Both the position numbers and the translations under genes were made by a program. A stretch of DNA of 64,000 bases from Albitalea sp966211955 (lineage in GTDB: Bacteria; Pseudomonadota; Gammaproteobacteria; Burkholderiales; Burkholderiaceae_C). Positions within the stretch are counted from its first letter, which is position 1. Each line of letters begins with the position of its first letter. Of the stretch, positions 8,391 to 18,141 are shown one piece after another. The stretch is from NCBI GenBank assembly GCA_966211955.1, contig CBIHOF010000009.1, positions 139,296 to 203,295 on the forward strand, given 5' to 3'. The notes under the pieces were generated by a model, which made no database searches, was not told the origin of the DNA, and saw only the letters and a list, made by a program, of their open reading frames with translations.

Positions 8391-9341
8391 TCAGCCGGCC
8401 AGCACGCGGGCGAACACGTCGCTGTCGACGTTGCCGCCGGTGAGCGCCACGCCGATCTCGCGGCCAGCCCAATGGCTGCGCTGCTGCACGGCGGCGGCGA
8501 GAGACGCAGCCCCTGCGCCCTCGGCCACGTTGTGCGTGTCAGCGAACAGCGCCCGCATCGCGGTGGCGACCTCGTCGTCCGTCACGGCGACGATGTCGTC
8601 AACCTCGCGCCGGATGATTTGCAAGGCCTCGTCGTCGGGCACGCGGCAGGCCATGCCGTCGGCGAGGAGCGTCCTCACCGGTGATTCGACAGCATGCCCG
8701 GCGCGAAAGGAATCGAGGTAGGCGGTGGCATGCGCCGACACCACGCCGACGATGCGCGTTCTCGCGCCGGTGTGGGCGCGCGCGGCGGCGCAGGCGCACA
8801 CACCCGAGCCCTGCCCGATCGGCACGAAGACGACCTCGGGCTGCACCGCCTCGAAGAATTCCACCCAGTAGGTACTGACGCCGCGCACGAGGTCGGCGTG
8901 GAACGACGGCACCATGTGCAGGCCGTGGGCAGCCGCCAGCGATTGCGCATGCTCGCGCGAGGCCTGGAAGTCGTCGCCACGCTCGATCAGCTCGACGCCG
9001 AGCGCTCGCATCGCCGCGTTCTTTTCCACCGAGTTGCCGCGCGGCACGACGATCGTGGCACTCAACCCCGCCTCGCGCGCCGCGAAGCCGACCGACTGGC
9101 CGTGGTTGCCGCGCGTCGCGCTGATCACGCCGCGGCAATCGGGCTGGTTGCGGCGCAACGCATCGAAATACACCAACCCGCCACGCAGTTTGAAGGCACC
9201 GACCGGCGTGTGGTTCTCATGCTTGACCCACACGCGCGCGCCCAGTCGCTGATCGAGCAGCGGCCAGCGCTGTTGCGGGGTCGGTGCGAACGTACGCTGG
9301 ACGATGGCTTGCGCGTCAGCAATGGCTTCCCGGGTGAACAT
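8391..9341 (-). CDS. threonine dehydratase-like PLP enzyme
   Basis: Fold-type II PLP enzyme of 316 aa, catalytic domain only, with no C-terminal ACT regulatory domain. Such enzymes deaminate threonine or serine to the 2-oxoacid plus ammonia. The PLP lysine is in GAFKLRGG, the substrate loop is ATRGNHGQS, and the glycine loop for the phosphate is in PIGQGSGVCACAAA. The ATG at 9341 is chosen because GAGGAG lies 5 nt upstream; an open frame continues above it but lacks family features. It is the last clear member of a minus-strand amino-acid cluster, starting 10 nt after the VOC gene. A related family, hydroxy-aspartate or diaminopropionate lyases, cannot be excluded. Confidence 0.86.
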   Translation of the reverse strand: MFTREAIADAQAIVQRTFAPTPQQRWPLLDQRLGARVWVKHENHTPVGAFKLRGGLVYFDALRRNQPDCRGVISATRGNHGQSVGFAAREAGLSATIVVPRGNSVEKNAAMRALGVELIERGDDFQASREHAQSLAAAHGLHMVPSFHADLVRGVSTYWVEFFEAVQPEVVFVPIGQGSGVCACAAARAHTGARTRIVGVVSAHATAYLDSFRAGHAVESPVRTLLADGMACRVPDDEALQIIRREVDDIVAVTDDEVATAMRALFADTHNVAEGAGAASLAAAVQQRSHWAGREIGVALTGGNVDSDVFARVLAG

Positions 9342-9351
9342 CGGGCACTCC

Positions 9352-10011
9352 TCAAGAGGTCGTGAGACGGACATCGCCCTTGGGCGTGGACAAGATGGCG
9401 GTGAGCGTGGGGGTGCCATCGAAGAAGCGCACGCCGGGGGTTGCGCACTCGACACGCGCCTCGGTTGGCAACCCACCGACTTCCAGGCGCCGCAGATGTA
9501 CGCCGCTGTCTCTCATGTCGTCGACGGGATGCGCGTCCTCCCACTGGATCAAGGTGGGCAACGCGCCATTGAAGAGCCGATCGCCATCCGCGCGCACGCT
9601 GATGCGCCAACGCAGCAGGGCGCGTTCGGCCTGGCGCTGCGCGTCAAGCACCTCACCGCGGTCGATGCCAGCCTCGCGCAACCGCGCGCAGCGCGCATCG
9701 ATGTCCTCGCATCGCGCGACCCAATGAATGAGGCGTGGGCCTTGCGCGAGGACAGCCTGCAGCGCCGGCGAATCAAGATCGAACCAGCGCCGGCGCCCGG
9801 GGTCCGGCGCCTGCGGGTCGATGGCGATGATCTCGAGGTAGGCCTTCGGCGCATCCGGAGACGCGATCGACATCACCCGGTTGTGCGTGCCCATCAACGC
9901 ATGCTTGCCGCCGCCGGGCGGCACCACGCCGAGCGTCGCTTCGCACCAGGCCACGCCTTCGTCCAGCGTGCGTGCGCCAATCACCAGGTGATCGATCGCC
10001 AGCGGGCTCAC
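9352..10011 (-). CDS. VOC / glyoxalase-like domain protein
   Basis: Protein of 219 aa with a Glyoxalase_3-type vicinal-oxygen-chelate fold, seen from IDHLVIGARTLDEGVAWCEA at the N-terminus and the metal or ligand strand YLEIIAIDP. Members are usually of unknown substrate. The start is a GTG at 10011 that overlaps the stop of the PhzF gene (GTGA), the normal sign of translational coupling. It has 10 nt to the next gene. The reaction cannot be named from the sequence. Confidence 0.78.
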   Translation of the reverse strand: MSPLAIDHLVIGARTLDEGVAWCEATLGVVPPGGGKHALMGTHNRVMSIASPDAPKAYLEIIAIDPQAPDPGRRRWFDLDSPALQAVLAQGPRLIHWVARCEDIDARCARLREAGIDRGEVLDAQRQAERALLRWRISVRADGDRLFNGALPTLIQWEDAHPVDDMRDSGVHLRRLEVGGLPTEARVECATPGVRFFDGTPTLTAILSTPKGDVRLTTS

Positions 10012-10838
10012 AGGCTCAGCTCGCCCCGGATGACAGTGACCGACTGCCCACCCACCCACACCGTGTCGCCCTGGCGCTCGATGTGCACGCGGCCGCTGCG
10101 GTCCATGCGCGTGCCCTGCGCCGCCACATAGCGTGCGGGCGCGATCCCCTCGCCGATCAGCCATTGCGCGATGCTCGCGTTGAGGCTGCCGGTGACAGGA
10201 TCTTCCGGGATGCCGATGGGCGCGGCGAAACCGCGCACCTCGAACTGCACATCGCCGCTCGCATGCGGGCCGACCACCCCGACCTTTGCGAGGTTCTTCA
10301 GCAGCGCATGCTCCGGCTCGATGCGCAGCACCGCGTCCGCATCGGCGAGCAGGATGCCCATCCACTTCGGGCCGTTGTCCAGCCATTGCACGGCGCGCAC
10401 CTGAGAGGGCGGCACGCCCAGCGCCGCGAGCACCTTCGCGAGCAGCTCCGGATCGACTGGTTCGCGTCGCGACGGCGGCGCGGCAAAGGCGGCACGCGCG
10501 CCATCGAGCCGGATGTTCACGAGCCCCACCCCGCATTCCTGCACGACGCGGCCGGCCAGCTTCGGCGTACCGCCGTTCTCCATCCACGCATGGCAGGAGC
10601 CGAGCGTCGGATGGCCGGCAAAAGGCAGCTCGCCGCCGGGCGTGAAGATGCGCACGCGATAGTCCGCCTCGGGGGATGTCGGCTTGGACAGAAAGCTTGT
10701 CTCCGACAGATTCGTCCAGCGCGCGACGGCCTGCATCTGCGCGTCGCTCCAGCCTTCGGCGGCGTGGACGACGGCCAGCGGGTTGCCCCGCAGCGGCGTG
10801 TCGGTGAACACATCGACTTGCGTGAACGCGAACTTCAT
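10008..10838 (-). CDS. PhzF family isomerase/epimerase
   Basis: Protein of 276 aa with the diaminopimelate-epimerase-like two-lobed fold of PhzF and YddE. The key acid is in NLSETSF near residue 46, and the matching second-lobe loop is EDPVTGSLNASIAQWL. FAGHPTLGSCHA is the family's strongest signature. Unlike DapF it has no catalytic Cys pair. No phenazine genes are present, so it should act on some amino-acid-derived acid. It overlaps the aminotransferase gene by 4 nt (ATGA) and the VOC gene start by 4 nt, so all three are translated from one message. Confidence 0.9.
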   Translation of the reverse strand: MKFAFTQVDVFTDTPLRGNPLAVVHAAEGWSDAQMQAVARWTNLSETSFLSKPTSPEADYRVRIFTPGGELPFAGHPTLGSCHAWMENGGTPKLAGRVVQECGVGLVNIRLDGARAAFAAPPSRREPVDPELLAKVLAALGVPPSQVRAVQWLDNGPKWMGILLADADAVLRIEPEHALLKNLAKVGVVGPHASGDVQFEVRGFAAPIGIPEDPVTGSLNASIAQWLIGEGIAPARYVAAQGTRMDRSGRVHIERQGDTVWVGGQSVTVIRGELSL

Positions 10839-12004
10839 GCGCGGCGCTCCTTCAAGGTCTTGGCAAGTGCCGCCACGCCCTCGGCAATGCGCTCTTCCGA
10901 GACGGTGACGAAGGACAGGCGCAGGGTGTTGAGCTTCGGATGGTCGGCATAGAAGGCCGAGCCCGGCACGAAGGCCATTCCGTTGTCCACGGCGTGCGGC
11001 AGGAGCTTCATCGCATCCACGCCCTCAGGTAGTTCGAGCCAGAAGAACATGCCCCCCACCGGCACGTTCCAGTGGCAGCCCGGTGGCATGTGGCGCTCGA
11101 GCGCCGCGCGCATCGCATCGCGCTGCGACTTGTACTTTGCGCGGATGGTCGGCACGTGCTGGTCGAGGAAACCGTCGCGGATCACCTCGTGCACGACGCG
11201 CTGGTTGAAGCTGGGCGTGTGCAGGTCCGCCGCCTGCTTGGCCTGCAGCAGCTTGGGGTACAGCGTCTTCGGTGCGACGACGTAGCCCAGGCGCAAGCCT
11301 GGTGCCAGCACCTTCGAGAAGGACCCGAGGTAGACGCAGCCGTCGGCCCAACGAGACGACAGCGGCGCCGGCGGCGGCGCGTCGAACCACAGGTCGCCAT
11401 AGGGGTTGTCTTCCACCACCGGCAGGCCGATGTCCTGCGCCCTCTTCATCAGCGCGTCGCGGCGTGCCGCATCCATGCATCGGCCGCTCGGGTTCTGGAA
11501 GTTCGGCAGCGCATACAGGAAGCGCGCGCCCTTCGCGATGCCAAGTTCATCCGGCAGGGGGCCGTTGTCGTCGCAGGGAACCGAGACGAACTCCGGCTCG
11601 TAGGGCGTGAAGGCCTGCAGCGCGCCGAGGTAGGTGGGCGACTCCACCGCCACGCGGCTGCCCGCGTCGATCAGGATCTTGCCGACCAGGTCCAGCCCCT
11701 GCTGCGAGCCGGTGGTGATGAGCACCTGCGAGGCCTCGGCCTTCAGGCCCTGCCCATTCAGTTGGTGTGCCACCCATTCGCGCAGCGGGCCGTAGCCTTC
11801 GCTCGCGGCGTACTGCAAGGCCTCGCGCGGGTTGTCGCGCAAGACGCGCTCGGCCGCCTCGCGCATCGCCTCGACCGGGAAGGTGTCCGGCGACGGCAGG
11901 CCGCCGGCGAGCGAGATGATGCCCGGCTTCTCGGTGACCTTGAGGATTTCGCGAATGATGGACGGGTTCATTCGCTCGGCGCGTCTGGCTTGCTGGAACG
12001 TCAT
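10835..12004 (-). CDS. class I/II aminotransferase (LysN/2-aminoadipate type)
   Basis: PLP-dependent transaminase of 389 aa, fold type I. SLAGGLPSPDTFP is the family opening; NFQNPSGR and the Asn/Tyr environment VVEDNPYGDL bind the cofactor; the Schiff-base lysine is in YLGSFSKVLAPGLRLGY. The start is ATG at 12004 with AAGGAGG upstream. It belongs to the branch that includes 2-aminoadipate and valine/leucine transaminases and is related to the enzyme-like half of the MocR regulator encoded at 13700-15130. The next gene, phzF, overlaps it by 4 nt. Confidence 0.9.
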   Translation of the reverse strand: MTFQQARRAERMNPSIIREILKVTEKPGIISLAGGLPSPDTFPVEAMREAAERVLRDNPREALQYAASEGYGPLREWVAHQLNGQGLKAEASQVLITTGSQQGLDLVGKILIDAGSRVAVESPTYLGALQAFTPYEPEFVSVPCDDNGPLPDELGIAKGARFLYALPNFQNPSGRCMDAARRDALMKRAQDIGLPVVEDNPYGDLWFDAPPPAPLSSRWADGCVYLGSFSKVLAPGLRLGYVVAPKTLYPKLLQAKQAADLHTPSFNQRVVHEVIRDGFLDQHVPTIRAKYKSQRDAMRAALERHMPPGCHWNVPVGGMFFWLELPEGVDAMKLLPHAVDNGMAFVPGSAFYADHPKLNTLRLSFVTVSEERIAEGVAALAKTLKERRA

Positions 12005-12053
12005 GCGTGTTCCCCTCCTTCGGGAACCAGGGTCGGACAAGAAACGGGGGTCA

Positions 12054-12962
12054 TCACGAGGCCGCCTTCGAGTGCGTGGGCATCTTCTTGCCGATGAACA
12101 CGGTGGCGATGACGGCGAGTGAAAACAGCACGGTGATGGGCTCGAGCCGCTCGCCGAGCACCGGCACGGCGAAGAGCAGCGCGAGAAAGGGCTGCACGAG
12201 CTGCACCTGGCTCACGCGCACGGTGCCGCCGAGCGCGAGGCCGCGGTACCAGGCGAAGAAGCCCAGCCACATCGAGAAGAGCGTGACGTAGGCAAAGCCC
12301 AGCCAGGCACCCGCGCGAATCGTGGCGGCGCCGACGGGCCAGGTTGCCCAGCTCACGGGTGCGGTGAAGGGCAGGCTCAGCACCAGCACCCAGCAGATCA
12401 CCTGCTCGGCCTTCATCTGTGCCGACAAGCGCGCGCCGGCAACATAGCCGATGGAAGCGCTTGCGACGGCCGCAAGCAGCAGGCCGTCAGCCGCGCTGAG
12501 TCGACCACTTCCGCGCAACGCGGCGAATCCGAGCACGAGGCCACAGCCGGCGACGGCGCAAGTCCAGAAGCCGGCGGACGGCCGCTGGCGAAAGGCGATG
12601 GCAGCCGCCACCGCGGTGCCCAGCGGCAGCACGCCCGTGATGACGGCCGCATGCATGGCATCGACCTCGCGCAAGGCGAGCGAGAGGAAGAGCGGAAACC
12701 CCACGACCGTGCCCAGCGCCGACACCGCGATGGCGCCGAGCTGGTCGAGCCGTGGCCGCGGCGCACGGGTGGCGAGCAGGTAGATGATGCTCAGCACGCC
12801 TGCCGCCGACGCGCGGCCGGCGGTGACCAGGAGCGGCGGCAGTTGTGGGTTCGACGCGGGGCCGACGGCCAGGCGAGTCATGGGCAGCGTCATGGCGAAG
12901 ATGACGACGCCGAGCAGGCCCCACCACAGGCCGCGGGTTTCGTCGTGGCTCGGGTGCCTCAT
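12054..12962 (-). CDS. EamA/DMT family transporter
   Basis: Inner membrane protein of 302 aa with about ten hydrophobic helices and the twofold EamA repeat. Members export amino acids or other small metabolites. The start ATG at 12962 overlaps the lysE stop (ATGA), so lysE and this gene are coupled. A 49-nt gap separates it from the aminotransferase gene. Sitting between an exporter of the LysE type and amino-acid enzymes, it most likely moves an amino acid or its derivative. Confidence 0.88.
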   Translation of the reverse strand: MRHPSHDETRGLWWGLLGVVIFAMTLPMTRLAVGPASNPQLPPLLVTAGRASAAGVLSIIYLLATRAPRPRLDQLGAIAVSALGTVVGFPLFLSLALREVDAMHAAVITGVLPLGTAVAAAIAFRQRPSAGFWTCAVAGCGLVLGFAALRGSGRLSAADGLLLAAVASASIGYVAGARLSAQMKAEQVICWVLVLSLPFTAPVSWATWPVGAATIRAGAWLGFAYVTLFSMWLGFFAWYRGLALGGTVRVSQVQLVQPFLALLFAVPVLGERLEPITVLFSLAVIATVFIGKKMPTHSKAAS

Positions 12963-13573
12963 GCGAGAGCCATCCAGCCGGCGGTGGCCAGCAGCAAGGC
13001 GCCCATCGCGCGGTTGAACCACAGCAGCCGCGCGCCGCGCGACAGCCACTGGCGCAGCAAGGCGCCGGCCAGCGCGTAGGTGAGGTTGCTCGTGAGTGCG
13101 AAGCCCAGCATCACTGCGCAGACGATGGCCAGCCGCTCGCCGGGGTTGGTGGTCGGCTGGCCGGCGCTCGTCGCGACCCAGCCGCCGGCCAGCGCCAGGG
13201 CAAGCATCCAGGCCTTGATGTTGACGAACTGGAGCGCCACGCCCTGCGCGAAGGTCACCTGCAGCCTGTCGCCCGCGGCCTGCCCCAATGTCGACGATCG
13301 TGCGAGCCTCCAGGCCAGCCACACGAGGTAGGCGATGCCGAAGGCCTTCACCGCGAGGCGCAGCATTGGCACAGCAAGAACCAGCGCCCCGAGGCCCAGG
13401 CCGCAGGCCAGCATCATCAGCGTCCAGCCGGTGGGCACGGCCACGATGAAACCCAGTGCGCGACGCAACCCGAAGTTGGCCGCAAGTGCGGTGGACAGCG
13501 TGGTGTTCGGTCCGGGCGTGAAGCTCATCGCAGTCGCGAAGAGCAGCAGCGCCGTGAATTCCTGGGTCGACAT
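12959..13573 (-). CDS. LysE family amino-acid exporter
   Basis: Membrane protein of 204 aa with six predicted helices. The signature FTPGPNTTLSTALAANFG follows the first helix, as in RhtB/LysE exporters of basic amino acids, threonine or homoserine lactones. It is the first gene of the minus-strand amino-acid cluster and is divergent from a MocR-type regulator 126 nt away. That arrangement usually means the regulator controls the exporter. Substrate not determined. Confidence 0.9.
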   Translation of the reverse strand: MSTQEFTALLLFATAMSFTPGPNTTLSTALAANFGLRRALGFIVAVPTGWTLMMLACGLGLGALVLAVPMLRLAVKAFGIAYLVWLAWRLARSSTLGQAAGDRLQVTFAQGVALQFVNIKAWMLALALAGGWVATSAGQPTTNPGERLAIVCAVMLGFALTSNLTYALAGALLRQWLSRGARLLWFNRAMGALLLATAGWMALA

Positions 13574-13605
13574 CGAGCCAGTCTACGGGGCAGCTCCAAC
13601 ACAGC

Positions 13606-13646
13606 GCCAGTACACTTTGCCTTCACACGATGCGATCTGTATTGGC
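13606..13646. promoter_or_regulatory. candidate MocR operator between lysE and the regulator gene
   Basis: GCCAGTACA at 13606-13614 faces TGTATTGGC at 13638-13646. The two halves form an inverted repeat with one mismatch, centres 32 bp apart, about three helical turns. MocR/GabR regulators are known to bind two separated half sites of similar length, and GabR's site is an ATACCA-type repeat about 34 bp apart. That this is the operator is my inference from position. Confidence 0.4.
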
Positions 13647-13699
13647 GATTCGGCCAGCACATCGCGGGTTTGTCCAAGACCTCTTCACCGGTGTCCAGC

Positions 13700-15130
13700 A
13701 TGAGCAACTCCACCAGTGGCGCCACCACAGGCGCTCTCTCCCGCGGCGCGGACACCACCCTCACCGACCAGCTCTCGGCGCGCTTTTCCGAACGCATCCG
13801 CCAGCGGCTGCTGGCCCCCGGCACGCGGCTGCCCTCGGTGCGCGAATGTGCACGGCGGCATGGCGTGAGCGCGTACACGGTGGTGGCGGCCTACGACCAG
13901 CTGCAGGCGCAAGGCCTCGTCGAGGCGCGCCGGCAGCGCGGCTTCTTCGTGCGTGAAACCATGCCCGAACCTGCGCGTCCGCCCGCCGCCAAGAACCCGC
14001 CGGCGCCATTGCCCATCAGCGCCACCACGCTCATGCGCGGCATGTTCCAGCCGCCCGGTGCGCATCCGATGCCGGGCCTGGGCACGCTGCCCATCGAGTG
14101 GCTCGACCTGCCCATGCTGAGCACTGCCTTGCGGCGCGTCTCCAGCGGCTCGCAACTCGCGCCGCTGTCGCTGCAGTACGGCCAGCCCGCGGGTGACCCT
14201 CGCCTGCGCAGCGCCCTCGCCACACGCTTGGCCGACCACGGCGTGATGGCAACGCCCGAGCAGATCATCACAACCGTCGGCGCCACGCATGCGCTGGACG
14301 TCGTCACACGCTCGCTCGTGCATGCGGGCGAGAGCGTGCTGGTGGACGAGCCCGGCTGGTCGGTCGAGTACGCGCGGCTGGCGGCGCTCGGCCTGCGCGT
14401 GCTGCCGGTGCCGCGCGGCGAGGACGGCCCCGACCTCGCGGTGATGGAGCGGCTGATCGAAGCGCACCATCCGCGGCTGTACGTGACGGTGTCGGTGCTG
14501 CACAACCCGACCGGCGCGTCGCTGTCGCTGGGCAGTGCGCACCGGCTGCTCAAGCTCGCACAGCGCCACGACCTGCACATCGTCGAGGACGACAGCTATG
14601 CGCACCTTGCCCCGGCGCACCTGCCGCGCATGGCGGCGCTCGACGCGCTGGAGCGCACGATCTATGTCTCGGGGTTTTCGAAGATCCTCGCCCCCAACTG
14701 GCGGGTCGGTTTCATCGCCGCGCCGGCGGGCCTGGTCGATCGCTTCGTCGACACCAAGCTGCTGAGCACGCTCACCACGCCCGGACTGCTCGAACAGGCG
14801 CTTGCGCACTGCCTCGAGCACGGCTTGCTGCGGCGCCACGCCGAGCGGGTCACGGCCAAGCTGGATGCCGCGCGCGGCCGCGCCGTGAAGCTCGCCGAGC
14901 AGCACGGCTGCCGCTTCGCCGCGCCGCCGCGCGGGCTTTTCGGCTGGGTGGACGTGAGAGTGGACACCGAAAGGCTCGCGCGCGTCATGCTGGACGACGG
15001 CTGGCTGCTCGCGCCCGGGTCGCTCTTCCACGCCACGCACCGGCCGACCACGCTCATGCGCATCAATTTCGCGACGACGCAGGACGCCCGCTTCTGGCGG
15101 GCGCTGGCCGAAGCCCGTTCCGCCTTGTGA
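13700..15130 (+). CDS. MocR-type transcriptional regulator (GntR HTH + aminotransferase domain)
   Basis: Regulator of 476 aa. The N-terminus holds a GntR winged helix (LPSVRECARRHGVSAYTVVAAYDQLQAQG). After a Pro-rich linker comes a fold-type I aminotransferase-like domain with the cofactor residues HNPTGASLS, DDSYAHL and the lysine in VSGFSKILAPNWRVG. The PLP lysine is intact, so it should sense PLP or an amino-acid aldimine as PdxR and GabR do. The start is ATG at 13700; a TTG at 13670 is possible. It is divergent from lysE and probably governs the lysE-to-dehydratase cluster. Confidence 0.9.
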   Translation: MSNSTSGATTGALSRGADTTLTDQLSARFSERIRQRLLAPGTRLPSVRECARRHGVSAYTVVAAYDQLQAQGLVEARRQRGFFVRETMPEPARPPAAKNPPAPLPISATTLMRGMFQPPGAHPMPGLGTLPIEWLDLPMLSTALRRVSSGSQLAPLSLQYGQPAGDPRLRSALATRLADHGVMATPEQIITTVGATHALDVVTRSLVHAGESVLVDEPGWSVEYARLAALGLRVLPVPRGEDGPDLAVMERLIEAHHPRLYVTVSVLHNPTGASLSLGSAHRLLKLAQRHDLHIVEDDSYAHLAPAHLPRMAALDALERTIYVSGFSKILAPNWRVGFIAAPAGLVDRFVDTKLLSTLTTPGLLEQALAHCLEHGLLRRHAERVTAKLDAARGRAVKLAEQHGCRFAAPPRGLFGWVDVRVDTERLARVMLDDGWLLAPGSLFHATHRPTTLMRINFATTQDARFWRALAEARSAL

Positions 15131-15213
15131 CGTTCGCCACCGCAGTTCCTAAGGGCTTCATTTGAATTGGCGCGGCCACGGGCTACAGTTCGTGACACAG
15201 CACACGTCCCGAC

Positions 15214-15960
15214 ATGTTCGAGTCCACGATCCCCTTCGGTGAGCCTGAGCTGATGCGCGCGAGCGCGTACAGGCTCTATCTCAAGGAACTCGAAGCCGAG
15301 GCGGCGGAGAGCGGCGTCAGCACGCGCATCTCATCGTTGAGCCCGTCTCTGCGCGCCGACCTCTACCGCTTCGAGCAAGACGGCGCGACCTCCGAGGTTC
15401 TCGAAGTCGTCGCGGCCTGCGTTCGCCATGCCAAGCGCGTGACCATCCACCTGCAGCGCGGCGAGCACGTGGTGCCGCTCACCGTCTTCCCCGAAGAGCG
15501 CCTCGTCCACTGCCCGCTGCCCATCGACCAACTGCTGGACGAGCCGACGGGCTTGCAGGTGATGCACGTGGAACCCGCCATGCTCAGGCCGCCGGGAAAT
15601 GAAGCGAGCGGGCTGGTCGGCGAAAGCCGGATGCACGCACCGCTCGCGCCCTTGTTGTGGGAGCTGGCCATGCGGGGCGCTAGGACCGACCTGCTCCCGG
15701 AAATCGCCGGGCCTGCCGTGTACCGCGTGACGCCGGGGCTGGAGCTGGGAGCCATCCCGGCGTCGAGCACGACCATGGCCGCGATCTATCGGCTGCGCCG
15801 CGAGAGCGCGACGCTGCGCGAGATCAGCGATTGGGCCGGCCTGGATCGCGAACGCGCGGTGCGGCTCTTGAACGCGCTGTACCTGCAGGCCGGGCTGATG
15901 GTCAGCCGATCACACCCGACGGCGATCGGCGAGAGCTGGTTCGGGGGCCTGGGCCGATAG
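15214..15960 (+). CDS. hypothetical protein, possible winged-helix C-terminus
   Basis: Protein of 248 aa that I do not recognise. It has no signal peptide or membrane helix. The C-terminal 60 residues (ATLREISDWAGLDRERAVRLL then ALYLQAGL) look like the small winged helix found at the end of DUF4388-type proteins. The middle (VTIHLQRGEHVVPLTVFPEE) looks like a beta-rich domain. It starts 83 nt after the MocR gene on the same strand, but that spacing does not require co-transcription. It converges on uup. Confidence 0.6.
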   Translation: MFESTIPFGEPELMRASAYRLYLKELEAEAAESGVSTRISSLSPSLRADLYRFEQDGATSEVLEVVAACVRHAKRVTIHLQRGEHVVPLTVFPEERLVHCPLPIDQLLDEPTGLQVMHVEPAMLRPPGNEASGLVGESRMHAPLAPLLWELAMRGARTDLLPEIAGPAVYRVTPGLELGAIPASSTTMAAIYRLRRESATLREISDWAGLDRERAVRLLNALYLQAGLMVSRSHPTAIGESWFGGLGR

Positions 15961-15993
15961 TTCTTGACGCAGCAAGGCTTCGATTCGCCACAA

Positions 15994-16027
15994 AGAACAC
16001 AGAGCAAAGCCCAGGCTCCTGTGTTCT
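15994..16027. terminator. inverted repeat between convergent genes
   Basis: AGAACACAG at 15994-16002 pairs with CTGTGTTCT at 16019-16027 across a 16-nt loop. Related AC-rich words flank it on both sides. It lies between two convergent genes, where a shared terminator is expected, but it lacks a T-run. Confidence 0.4.
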
Positions 16028-16081
16028 CTGTGTCCTCCCGGTGTGCCCTGTGGTTGAAATCGGCCCATGCGGCAGGACGAC

Positions 16082-17965
<1,884 letters not shown>

Positions 17966-18031
17966 TGGCGCACCGGACAAAAGCGCCGATTGTCCCCCGC
18001 GGCGCAAGCCGCTTCAAACCTCTGGCTGGAA

Positions 18032-18098
18032 CCCCCTCCCGGAGGGGGCCAGGGGGAGCAAGCCTGTCTTCCGCCGACGCGGGGCCGCCAGGCCCCGC
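18032..18098. terminator. two GC-rich hairpins upstream of uup
   Basis: CCCCCTC at 18032-18038 pairs with GAGGGGG at 18042-18048. GCGGGGCC at 18079-18086 pairs with GGCCCCGC at 18091-18098 around GCCA. They lie between the binding-protein gene and uup, both on the minus strand. They probably separate the two transcription units, although no T-run follows. Confidence 0.45.
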
Positions 18099-18100
18099 GG

Positions 18101-18141
18101 GGTGGAAGGTGCATCCGCGTTCAGCGGATGTACCTTCCACC
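18101..18141 (-). terminator. long hairpin overlapping the stop codon of the binding-protein gene
   Basis: An 18-bp stem runs from 18101-18118 to 18124-18141 with one mismatch that is a G-U pair in one transcript. The TGA of the solute-binding protein gene (18121-18123) lies in the 5-nt loop, so one arm encodes the last six codons. Confidence 0.6.
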
